Origin: CAG-791 sp963593905
GTDB lineage: Bacteria > Bacillota > Clostridia > Lachnospirales > Lachnospiraceae
Reading direction: 5' to 3'
Assembly (NCBI GenBank): GCA_963593905.1
Contig: CAVBBL010000010.1
Coordinates: 1-64,000 of the forward strand
Length of the DNA: 64,000 nucleotides
Within the stretch, counting starts at the first letter, position 1, and every line of letters begins with the position of its first letter. The notes under the pieces were generated by a model. That model did no database searches, was not told the DNA's origin, and saw only the letters and a program-made list of their open reading frames with translations. Positions 7,036 to 14,884 of the stretch are shown here, one piece after another. A program made the position numbers and the translations under genes.

Positions 7036-8733
7036 ATGACTGCTTCTCACGAGGAAAAAATAACGGTCACATTTTCTGAACTTTGCTATCTTCTCTTTTT
7101 CGCCATGATGCTGACTGCGAAAGGACTGGGACTCTCCGAAGGCAATCCTGTCTATGACCTGCTTCTGGTGGGCGGCATGTTTTTCTTTCTGCTGAAGATG
7201 GTGCTTACCTGGTATGACCGTCTGGAGCTGCTCGCTGTTTTTCTTCTCCTGACGTTGACTGCTGTAGTCTATATTAAAACCGGTGAACGCGGAATCGTAT
7301 TCTGCTGTGCTATGGCTTTAGGCTGCAAGGATGTTTCCCTAAAACGCATTTTCCGTGTGGGCGCTTTCCTTTTAACAATTTGCTTTTTCGTCATGATGGC
7401 CTTGACCCAGGCAGGACTTGCGAAGGGGTGGTGGTATGTCCATAACAAGGGCTCTCTCGGGTATGTGGTGCGCTGGTCATTTGGTTATATGCATCCCAAC
7501 GTACTTCACACAGTCTGGCTGCTTCTCACCGCTCTGTGGCTCTATATTCTCCCCCTTCGGACCAGACGCCAGCTTTGGAAGACATGTGGTCTCTTTATGC
7601 TCGGCAATCTGTATGTTTTCTTTTATTCTCTGAGCTATACCGGTTTTCTGGTATGTACCTTTTATCTGGCCTGCAACCTTATTTTTATCTCTCGCTCAAT
7701 GAGAAATAAAACAGATTCTGCGAATGCTTTCATACGAAAAGCAGACACTGTCATCCATTTTCTTGTTCCGGTGTTCTTTCCCTTTTGTGTGATCTTCTCC
7801 GTAGCAGGTCCTGTGCTTTTAAAGGGACGGCTCTACGAGCTGGCGGACAAACTGGTGCACCACCGGTTTGTCTTATCCAATTACTTCCTTACCACGGAGC
7901 CCATCTGTCTGTTGGGACATCGCCTTCTGACTACGCCGGATGGCAATCGTTCCATCGACTGCTCCTATACCTACCTCTTTGTGTACTTAGGTGTTGTCTT
8001 TTTCGTTCTTATATGCATTGGTTATACAACTTTGATCGCCAATGCGCTGCACCGAGCCAGATATCGTGAGCTCTCTATCCTGCTAAGTTTCACCTTAGGC
8101 GGTGTCACCGAGCCTTTTATGTTTAATACTTCTTTTAAAAACATCACCATGCTTTTCCTCGGCTGTTGGTTTTATCACTGCGTGGGAAGATTATCTGAAA
8201 AATTACCGGACTTCTGGCAAACTAAAACAAGGTTATGCCTGTGGACAGATCAAGTGGACAGCAACGCCACTTTTTCCATTCCGCTGCTTTTTCATACGCA
8301 AAAGCCTGCCACAAATGAGAATAAGACAACGCCTGCACGTACTTTTTCTCATCGCTCCCTTTTGTTATCCGTTTTCTGCACGGCAGCGATTTTGGGCTGC
8401 GTATGCTATCTCTTTCTGGCTCCGGAGCCAAAAGCTGTCCTTATTTCCCCTGTCTTCTGCTCGGACGGCTATGAAATAGAGCCTCGTCTCTACAGTCAGC
8501 AGGAATTGTCGGATTTCGCACAAAAGGATCATGTACGAAACCTGACACTGGAAAAGGAGAATGAGCCTTTGGCTATGTTTACCGGCAGTACCGCTAAATT
8601 GGAATATGTCCGCAGTGCTGTCAGCTGCGGCCTGTGGTGCGGCCTGGCGGCTGCAGGGGCAGGAAGCCTTTTTATCCTTAGAGGAAAATCCTCTTCCGGG
8701 CATACAAAAGCCGGGAAGCAAAACAAAACCTGA
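7036..8733 (+). CDS. Wzy-like polysaccharide polymerase, multi-pass membrane protein
   Basis: The 565-residue product has roughly ten membrane helices over residues 14-400, an isolated helix at about 430-450, a small outer domain and a last helix near 540. The segment FGYMHPNVLH (149-158) resembles a GLGHPNALH segment in the polymerase half of the 43.1-kb fusion protein, and CSYTYLFVYLGVVFF resembles the D-x-x-x-x-LLYWYGV block there. Wzy proteins join lipid-linked repeat units outside the membrane. The ATG has AGGAGAATTTTAAGATC upstream. It is the first gene of the only plus-strand glycan operon. The C-terminal outer domain is not typical of Wzy. Confidence 0.65.
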   Translation: MTASHEEKITVTFSELCYLLFFAMMLTAKGLGLSEGNPVYDLLLVGGMFFFLLKMVLTWYDRLELLAVFLLLTLTAVVYIKTGERGIVFCCAMALGCKDVSLKRIFRVGAFLLTICFFVMMALTQAGLAKGWWYVHNKGSLGYVVRWSFGYMHPNVLHTVWLLLTALWLYILPLRTRRQLWKTCGLFMLGNLYVFFYSLSYTGFLVCTFYLACNLIFISRSMRNKTDSANAFIRKADTVIHFLVPVFFPFCVIFSVAGPVLLKGRLYELADKLVHHRFVLSNYFLTTEPICLLGHRLLTTPDGNRSIDCSYTYLFVYLGVVFFVLICIGYTTLIANALHRARYRELSILLSFTLGGVTEPFMFNTSFKNITMLFLGCWFYHCVGRLSEKLPDFWQTKTRLCLWTDQVDSNATFSIPLLFHTQKPATNENKTTPARTFSHRSLLLSVFCTAAILGCVCYLFLAPEPKAVLISPVFCSDGYEIEPRLYSQQELSDFAQKDHVRNLTLEKENEPLAMFTGSTAKLEYVRSAVSCGLWCGLAAAGAGSLFILRGKSSSGHTKAGKQNKT

Positions 8734-8853
8734 CCGTAATCTGGTTTCTGTGCAGACTTTCCTGCCGATCACAGCACCCCCCGACAGAAAGAACACTGAC
8801 TATTCAACACTCTTCTCGATTTCAGTTCGGGAAATCTCGTAAAGGAATATAAA

Positions 8854-9915
8854 ATGCGTCTTATTCATTTTGACTCAGGACTCGGCAATCAAATGCTGGA
8901 TTTTGCAGAATATCTGGCTATACGCCAAAGCAATCCCCAGGGAGACCTCTACCTGGAGGACTTTCTCTATGATCTGCCGGACGACCGCGCCGGCATGTTT
9001 TCCAAATGGAACGGCTACGAATTAGAGCATATCTTCGGCATACACATTCCCTGCTTTCGGGATCTGCTGACACCCTCTGATTATCAGAAAGTAATTTCCC
9101 ATATCGAGGAGAGCCGCTTCTGGGAGCATGGCTGGGACTACGCTACGCCCACCTGTCAGGCACTGCAGTCCATAGGCTATCCCATCCGGGACTACTTTGC
9201 TTCCCAGTCTGCCACGGATAAGATCGGCGTTAATTCAAATGGCTCTGCACCCAGACGTGCCCTGACCGCCTTCTTTCAGACAATGCCCGGCTACCACCTA
9301 AAGCGCACCCTGCGACACGCTATGACCGATCAGTTAGTGGCAAAAGAAAATGCCAAGATTGATCCCTTTCAGGCCTACCCGGAGGATGTGCTCATCGGCC
9401 ACTCTCTGGCTTTTTGCAGAAAAGGCTTCGGCATTGAATGCATCGATGCACAGATTCGAGAGGCTTTTCGTTTCCCTGCCATCACCGATGACCAAAACAG
9501 CAAAGCTATGGAAGAGATCAGCCGCTGCAATGCGGTGGCCATCCACGCCAGACGCAGTGACATGCTCTTTGTCAACGGCTATTGCTACCGCTACGGTTAT
9601 TTTCGCCGTGCAGTTCGCTACATCCGTCAGCACACCCCAGATCCGGTATTTTATTTCTTTACTGATGAAAAGAGCGTGGGCTGGTGTCAGGAAAATGCTG
9701 ATGTTTTCGGCCTTGATTTTAAAAAGGATAAGGTGCGCTTTGTGGACTGGAACAAGGGAACCGACAGTTTTCGGGATATGCAGCTGATGGCTGCCTGCCA
9801 TCACAATATCTTTACAGAAAGCTCCTTTGGTTTCTGGGGTGCCTACCTGAACGAGCATCCTGACAAAATCACCTGCGCCCCGGATCCCACGATCCTGGCC
9901 ACGCATGATTTTTAA
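8854..9915 (+). CDS. GT11-type (alpha-1,2-fucosyltransferase-like) glycosyltransferase
   Basis: The 353-residue cytoplasmic transferase opens with SGLGNQM (8-14) and has HARRSDM (231-237), the H-x-R-R-x-D donor-binding motif of GT11 and related fucosyltransferases. YFFTDE (268-272) and TESSFGFWGAYL (321-332) are the usual later blocks. GDP-fucose is the known donor of the family; donor and linkage here are inferred. AAAGGAATATAAA precedes the ATG. The last three residues and stop lie in the first unit of a 15-16-bp tandem repeat, so the C-terminus may vary between strains. Confidence 0.75.
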   Translation: MRLIHFDSGLGNQMLDFAEYLAIRQSNPQGDLYLEDFLYDLPDDRAGMFSKWNGYELEHIFGIHIPCFRDLLTPSDYQKVISHIEESRFWEHGWDYATPTCQALQSIGYPIRDYFASQSATDKIGVNSNGSAPRRALTAFFQTMPGYHLKRTLRHAMTDQLVAKENAKIDPFQAYPEDVLIGHSLAFCRKGFGIECIDAQIREAFRFPAITDDQNSKAMEEISRCNAVAIHARRSDMLFVNGYCYRYGYFRRAVRYIRQHTPDPVFYFFTDEKSVGWCQENADVFGLDFKKDKVRFVDWNKGTDSFRDMQLMAACHHNIFTESSFGFWGAYLNEHPDKITCAPDPTILATHDF

Positions 9916-9996
9916 TGACATGATTTTTAATAACGTGATTCTTTAATAACATGATTCTTAATAACATGATTCTTTAATAACATGATTCTTTAATAA
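9904..9996. repeat. 15-16-bp tandem repeat, six units
   Basis: Six near-identical units of the type CATGATTCTTTAATAA run from 9904 to 9996. The first contains the final codons and the TAA stop of the GT11 gene. Unit length alternates between 15 and 16 nt, so the array is not in a constant reading frame. Confidence 0.85.
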
Positions 9997-10017
9997 TGCC
10001 CCTGCACTATCTTTTAT

Positions 10018-10068
10018 CGGAGAATTCGCTTTCGCTGATTCTCCCACGCAGCCGCAGAAAACTGCGGC
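10018..10068 (+). repeat. hairpin cassette, modules B and A only
   Basis: A B-type hairpin (GGAGAATTCGC...GATTCTCC) followed by an A-type hairpin (GCCGCAG/CTGCGGC) stands immediately before GGAAAGGAAATT and the ATG at 10082, on the plus strand in the same orientation relative to its gene as the minus-strand copies. Confidence 0.7.
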
Positions 10069-10081
10069 CGGAAAGGAAATT

Positions 10082-10987
10082 ATGAAGACTTTACATTCCT
10101 CCGCCTTGCGGCTTACGCTGCAGCATTTTGTACTGCCTTTCTTCATTCTGCTGCTGTCTGTTTCTATCCTTGGGAAGGCTGTACCTGCCTCTTCCTTTAT
10201 TACCTCTTCAGTAGACAGTCTGGAGGAAAGTAAACAGACCGTCACAGATTTCACAGCGGCAGCTCTTGGCCTCTCTGTGGCCATCACTTTTTTGCCGGAT
10301 GACATCGGTACCTCTCTGGCAGATGCATTGACCGAATTGGATAAATATTTCATCCTGATTCTGGCAGCTCTGTTTCTGGAAAAGCTTCTGGTCACCTCCG
10401 GTGTAGATTTCGTCTTTCGATGGCTTCTCCCTGCTGCGTGCATCCTGTGGATGCTCTCCGGTCTGTTGCTGCTGTGCAGGGAAAGCGGCTTTTTAAGACA
10501 CAAGCCCTATCGGGATCGTTTTTCCTCTGCTTCCACGCATTTAAAGAATTTTGCCGGCAAGCTGGCGATTCTCAGTATTGCCCTGGTGCTCACCGTTCCC
10601 TGCGGCACCCATCTGTCCAATACGGTAGGTGCCCAGTATCAGGAATATGTGCAGCAAACGATTACAGAGACTGGCAGTGCCACCTCCACCATTACAGAAA
10701 AAGTGACAGAAGGAGAAGACGATGAGACGATCTTAGAGCGTGTGACCGGTGCCGTCTCCTCTGCCATAGACGGAGTCAGGAATCTGGCGGATTATTGCAA
10801 GACGGCCCTGCAGAAATTTATGAACAGCATCGCCATCCTGCTGATCACCACCTGTGTTATTCCTGTGCTCACCTTCCTTTTCCTGCTCTGGATCATGAAA
10901 AACCTCTTCACACCGCCTCAGGGGCTGAAGCTCCCGGAAGAACTCCGGAAGTTTCTGGAAGATAAAAGCCATGACACAATGAGATAA
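10082..10987 (+). CDS. membrane protein of unknown function
   Basis: The 301-residue protein has about six membrane segments (near residues 15-33, 52-68, 90-106, 115-133, 163-178 and 252-276). Between the last two is an outer or cytoplasmic region rich in Thr/Ser and acidic residues (TITETGSATSTITEKVTEGEDDET). No catalytic motif or family recognised. It has a strong Shine-Dalgarno site (GGAAAGGAAATT) after cassette hairpin A and sits between the GT11 gene and a DUF4230-like gene, which suggests an envelope role. Confidence 0.65.
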   Translation: MKTLHSSALRLTLQHFVLPFFILLLSVSILGKAVPASSFITSSVDSLEESKQTVTDFTAAALGLSVAITFLPDDIGTSLADALTELDKYFILILAALFLEKLLVTSGVDFVFRWLLPAACILWMLSGLLLLCRESGFLRHKPYRDRFSSASTHLKNFAGKLAILSIALVLTVPCGTHLSNTVGAQYQEYVQQTITETGSATSTITEKVTEGEDDETILERVTGAVSSAIDGVRNLADYCKTALQKFMNSIAILLITTCVIPVLTFLFLLWIMKNLFTPPQGLKLPEELRKFLEDKSHDTMR

Positions 10988-10998
10988 GTTTGGTTTTG

Positions 10999-11207
10999 TA
11001 TCAGAGAATTCGCCTTCGCGAAATTCTCCTCACGTTGCCGCAGACAAGCTGCGGCAAAAAGAAGGAAAATCACTCTATATCGCCCGATGGCGATATAGAG
11101 TGATTGCGACTATGCAGCAAGCTGCATAGTCTGTAAATCGTATCAGAGAATTCGCCTTCGCGAAATTCTCCTCACGTTGCCGCAGACAAGCTGCGGCAAA
11201 AAGAGGT
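10999..11207 (+). repeat. hairpin cassette with duplicated B-A block and swapped C/D stems
   Basis: A 64-nt B-A block occurs twice with no difference (10999-11062 and 11141-11204). Between the copies are AAGAAGGAAA, a hairpin with a 17-bp perfect stem and loop CGAT (11068-11105), and a hairpin with a 10-bp perfect stem (11108-11131, GACTATGCAG/CTGCATAGTC). This is the A-D-C-B-A layout of 6762-6922 with completely different D and C stem sequences. AAGAGGTAACT and the 11212 start follow. Confidence 0.85.
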
Positions 11208-11211
11208 AACT

Positions 11212-11904
11212 ATGAAAAAATACTATCGCATTGCTCTTTTTGTCCTCAATATCCTCCTTTTTGGCGCAGCCGTATTCTTCTTTGTGCACGGCATACAGAA
11301 AGCCGGCACTGCCGATTCCTACGATGACGGTCTTAGCCAGATCGATCCCGATACTATCTATCTCACGGACAGCCACGTGACGGTTTCTTTTTCCGATGTG
11401 ATCCTGGCAAAGCAAAACGAGACCAGAAAGCTTATTGTCAGCACCCAGGAAGCCACCGTCAGTGCCACCTTGGAGAACAGTCTCATCCAGTCTCTGAATC
11501 TGGATATCCTTAAAAAGGATCAGACCATCACCTATACCGGCAAGGGATATTTCGTGGTGGATCTTTCCACTATAGGATCAGATGACATTGTCACCGACGA
11601 CCGGACAAAGACTGTCACTTTAAAGATCGGTCATGCCTACCTGGAAGACATCGACATCGATCCGAACCAGATGATCATCGGGGAAACCAAAGAAAGCCTC
11701 CTTAACAGAGGCGCAATCAAAATGACCGTGCAGGATCTGAATACCGTCGAAAAAGAAATCCGTTCCAAGCTGGAATCTTCCTTTAATACCGTTGAAAACG
11801 GTCAGCTCGCGGATGAAAATGCTCTGAAAATGGTAAAAGAAGTCTATGAGCCGGTCATAAAGGCCGTAGATGACCATTATACCCTGCTGGTCTCCTTTCG
11901 ATAA
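11212..11904 (+). CDS. membrane-anchored DUF4230-like protein
   Basis: The 230-residue protein has an uncleaved N-terminal anchor (about 6-27, IALFVLNILLFGAAVFFFVHGI), so the rest is probably outside the cell. The outer part (TRKLIVSTQEATVSATLENS, TYTGKGYFVVDLSTI, then a C-terminal helix with many Glu/Lys) resembles DUF4230 proteins, whose function is unknown. It is the last gene of the plus-strand operon and is followed by a terminator. The start has AAGAGGTAACT. Family call from memory of the pattern only. Confidence 0.6.
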   Translation: MKKYYRIALFVLNILLFGAAVFFFVHGIQKAGTADSYDDGLSQIDPDTIYLTDSHVTVSFSDVILAKQNETRKLIVSTQEATVSATLENSLIQSLNLDILKKDQTITYTGKGYFVVDLSTIGSDDIVTDDRTKTVTLKIGHAYLEDIDIDPNQMIIGETKESLLNRGAIKMTVQDLNTVEKEIRSKLESSFNTVENGQLADENALKMVKEVYEPVIKAVDDHYTLLVSFR

Positions 11905-11909
11905 TGCTT

Positions 11910-11953
11910 CGCACGACAGTCCGTCTCTGCACACGTCGGCGCTTTTTATTTTT
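11910..11953 (+). terminator. terminator of the plus-strand operon
   Basis: A bulged stem (CGC-A-CGAC with GTCG-GCG) with a 17-nt loop is followed by CTTTTTATTTTT. It lies in the 54-bp gap between the convergent genes. Confidence 0.45.
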
Positions 11954-11958
11954 AAATC

Positions 11959-13128
11959 TCACATCATACTTTCGTAGAGCTCTATATGTCTGTCCAGGAA
12001 CTGGTCTATTCCGTAATTCTCCCTGGCATAAGCAGACAGCGTACCTGCCGAAAATTCCTGTCTGTGTTTCATGACATAAGCCATCTGGTCCGCCAGATCG
12101 GCGCTGTCTCCCGGTGTAAATAACCTCCCCAGCTGCGGATGGCCCTCCAAGATCTCCCGGGGGCCGTCCAGACGGCTTGCCACACAGGGAATGCCCATGG
12201 CCAGTGCTTCAATGATAGCAATGCCGAATCCTTCATACCGGGAGGGCAGCACGAACAGATCCATATCCTGCAGCAGTGCCGGCACATCCTCCACATTGCC
12301 GCAAAAAGTCACCATGGAGGCAAGGTCGTGTTCCTTGACAAAGTCATGCAGTGCCTGGCAGGCTTCCTCCTGCCCTCTGTACACCTCTCCTGCCAGATAG
12401 ATATGCCAGCGAAGCGCCGGATAATTTTCCCGCAGCAGCACTGCCGCTTCCAGCAGCAGATCCTGTCCCTTCTTAGTCGGAAAAAGTCTTGCCACCTGCA
12501 CAATGTTACAGACACTTTCGCTGCCGGATGCCTCTGCGTTCTCCGCTTTCTTCCTGCTCCTTGCAAATTTCTCTGTATTGACTGCATTGTGAATCAGAGC
12601 AATCCTGCTCTTTGTGATCCCCCGCCCCAGGATCTCCTTTTTTACAGATGCAGAGATAGCCACATAACGGTCGCAAAAAAGGTCTGCTGCCTTTAACTTC
12701 CAGTTTGCATATTCCCCTGCCTCCCCTATATCATGGATGGTCTCGGCGATTCGAATTCCGGGGCAGCGCAGCTTTGCCCATGCGGCGAACACCACACCGG
12801 TGGGCTCCTGGGCATGGATCATGCGAATGCCATTTTGTTTCACGTAATCCGCCAGCTTCTTCATAGCGGAGAGCCTGCCACTTCCCTGCATGCCTCTCTC
12901 CAGAAGAAGGAGCTGCACCTGTGGATCTACTGTCTGCAGCAGTTTTGTGTCATAGGAATGATTGATGATACACAGATGTACCTGCATCCCTCTGCCGGCC
13001 ATGCCATTGACCATCTCCACCAATTGACGCTCTATCCCGCCCACATGAAAAGTAAAGATGAGAAACAGCACCGGCTCACCGAATCTTTTTTTGGCCGTTG
13101 TGTATTTTTTGTCATCAGATGTTTCCAT
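11959..13128 (-). CDS. GT4 family glycosyltransferase
   Basis: The 389-residue GT-B enzyme would transfer a sugar from a nucleotide donor to the lipid-linked glycan. Marks are GGIERQL near the N-terminus (acceptor side), VARLFPTKKGQDLLLEA in the donor domain and EGFGIAIIEALAMGIPCVASRLDGPREIL, the E-x7-E block of GT4. An ATG four codons upstream (13140) is part of the Shine-Dalgarno region ATGAGGATCAAT, so I start at 13128. It is the last gene of the long minus-strand series. Confidence 0.85.
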   Translation of the reverse strand: METSDDKKYTTAKKRFGEPVLFLIFTFHVGGIERQLVEMVNGMAGRGMQVHLCIINHSYDTKLLQTVDPQVQLLLLERGMQGSGRLSAMKKLADYVKQNGIRMIHAQEPTGVVFAAWAKLRCPGIRIAETIHDIGEAGEYANWKLKAADLFCDRYVAISASVKKEILGRGITKSRIALIHNAVNTEKFARSRKKAENAEASGSESVCNIVQVARLFPTKKGQDLLLEAAVLLRENYPALRWHIYLAGEVYRGQEEACQALHDFVKEHDLASMVTFCGNVEDVPALLQDMDLFVLPSRYEGFGIAIIEALAMGIPCVASRLDGPREILEGHPQLGRLFTPGDSADLADQMAYVMKHRQEFSAGTLSAYARENYGIDQFLDRHIELYESMM

Positions 13129-13143
13129 ATTGATCCTCATTTC

Positions 13144-13289
13144 TGCGCAGCTCTGCTGCGAAAAGGCGACGAGAATTTCAGATTCTCTCCGTCACAGCTA
13201 TTTGTTTCCATCAGAAAAAACAGCTGTGCAATTTCTCGGATATGCTGCGGATATATGAAAGGAAATGCCGATGCAATCGACATTTCCTT
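13144..13289 (-). repeat. class 2 hairpin cassette D-C-B-A
   Basis: In gene orientation the order is D (13289-13259, AAGGAAATG/CATTTCCTT plus inner pairs), C (13228-13193, CACAGCT/AGCTGTG arms), B (13193-13168, GAGAAT/ATTCTC closed by GAC/GTC) and A (CGCAG/CTGCG, 13160-13146), followed by ATGAGGATCAAT and the 13128 start. The layout matches the main cassettes but the stem sequences are unrelated; only the Shine-Dalgarno-proximal part resembles the copy at 62409-62542. Confidence 0.65.
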
Positions 13290-13294
13290 AGCAC

Positions 13295-13391
13295 TTTACT
13301 CTATTCTCACTATCTTGTTCTATATTCTTACCGTTTTATTATATTCTAACTGTTTTGCTCTATTCTTACCGTTTTACTCTATTCTCACGAT
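13295..13391. repeat. 19-bp tandem repeat, five units
   Basis: Five units of the type TTTACTCTATTCTCACNAT (one of 21 nt) run from 13295 to 13391. The stop codon and last codons of the 14.8-kb membrane-protein gene lie in the end unit. Confidence 0.8.
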
Positions 13392-14843
13392 ATTGCAGAA
13401 AATATCAATCGCGGTCAGAACCAGTACGACACTCTGGCAACTGATGAGTTTCTTTACACAGAGCTTCCACTTGCCTGCCCAGCATAATATTACTGCAGCC
13501 AAAAGTGCCAGAATAGCATAGGCAAACCCTCTCTGCACCCAGGCATTTTCTCCGTAATAAACTGTTCCCAGACACTTCCCCAGGAGCAGATCCGCCTTAT
13601 CATGCAAAACAGAGAAAAAGATCAGACCGTCGAAGACTGCAACCATCACCGGATAAAGAAACTTTTGCCCAAGATACTGCATCCTTTCCGCCTTGACTAT
13701 ACAAGTCACCACTGCTGCAGCAAGCACTGCCAGATCCAGATAAAAGGCCAGGGTACTGTAGGAAGTCATCCCCACTACCATAACGGGCAGTCCCATGACA
13801 GCCGCCGTGAACTCAATGCGCCCTCCGACGGCCCACAGAAAAATACTCCATACCAGCAATGCCGCCAGCAAATTAAAGATTCTGCCAAGCATATAAATGG
13901 CCTGCCAGGAAAGTCCCATCAAACGGCCTATGCTCACCCCCAGTGCAGGCACCGTGTAAAGAAGTCCCGCTGCACCGATTTCTTCTCTTTTAAGGACCGA
14001 TCCTGACACTTCCTCCTGCGTACTGCTTTTTCCGTCTCCGTATTCCTCCTGCAGCCAGAAGCGATACAATGCCTGTCCTGTCTCCATGCACTCTAAGGAC
14101 CGCAGCCCATCTTCCTCTATATGCACCTGTCCCGGCGCATCCGACTCATCCTTGCCCAGGATGCGATTAGAGAGATGATACGTCTGTGCAAATCCTACTC
14201 CATCCTCATCCATGGTCCTGGTGGGAATCACTGTCCCGTAGAGCATGGCCAATACTATAAAGCCTGTCAGCAGAGAGAAACATGCCCTTCGTCCCCTTCC
14301 AAAGTGTAAGGCAAGGATCACCATAGCCGCTCCGGCACATCCCAGCAGACAGGCCGCCACATAAACAGGCAGAAGGCTTCTCTTTTCTGTATAGATCATC
14401 AATGAGAGGCGCTTTAGATGAATGTCCCGCTGCGAATTCTCCTGCACCCCGATGTAAATGGAATATTCTTTTCCCGGGGTCACTTCTATCGGCAGCTGCG
14501 TGGAATAGTTTTCATCATATAAGGTAAAACTGTCTGTCGACAGATAGTTGCCGCCCAGTTCCTCTTCCCAGACAGACTCTCCGGATTCATCATACATCCC
14601 CACTGTCAGAGCTACCTGATTTTTGTACAGAAATTCCTTTGATTCCGTATCTTCGCAGCGAATGCCGATGGCGTTGATCCGATCTGCCGTTGCAACGAAC
14701 TCGTTGGTATTCACCGGAATATAAATCTCCTCATAGGCAGGATATTCCGCCATCCTGGTAATCCACCACAGGAAGAAAAGCAGCATCGCTGCTGCGGCAA
14801 AGATAAGCCCACCGACTATTGCTTTTATTTTTCGGTTCTTCAT
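13374..14843 (-). CDS. DUF2142-like membrane protein, shorter paralog
   Basis: The 489-residue protein has an N-terminal helix (about 10-28), an outer beta-rich domain (about 30-150) and some eight membrane helices. The segment RTMDEDGVGFAQTYHLSNRILG corresponds to SAPDEMVHFAKAYQLSNHWLG in the upstream neighbour, but the D-E-x-x-H core is altered. DUF2142 proteins are large glycan-linked membrane proteins resembling GT-C glycosyltransferases in layout; activity is unproven. The two adjacent paralogs suggest tandem duplication followed by divergence. GAGGAGAATTCC precedes the ATG. Confidence 0.6.
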   Translation of the reverse strand: MKNRKIKAIVGGLIFAAAAMLLFFLWWITRMAEYPAYEEIYIPVNTNEFVATADRINAIGIRCEDTESKEFLYKNQVALTVGMYDESGESVWEEELGGNYLSTDSFTLYDENYSTQLPIEVTPGKEYSIYIGVQENSQRDIHLKRLSLMIYTEKRSLLPVYVAACLLGCAGAAMVILALHFGRGRRACFSLLTGFIVLAMLYGTVIPTRTMDEDGVGFAQTYHLSNRILGKDESDAPGQVHIEEDGLRSLECMETGQALYRFWLQEEYGDGKSSTQEEVSGSVLKREEIGAAGLLYTVPALGVSIGRLMGLSWQAIYMLGRIFNLLAALLVWSIFLWAVGGRIEFTAAVMGLPVMVVGMTSYSTLAFYLDLAVLAAAVVTCIVKAERMQYLGQKFLYPVMVAVFDGLIFFSVLHDKADLLLGKCLGTVYYGENAWVQRGFAYAILALLAAVILCWAGKWKLCVKKLISCQSVVLVLTAIDIFCNIVRIE

Positions 14844-14884
14844 GGAATTCTCCTCTGTTTTTCAACACTGCTGCGCGGCAGCTC

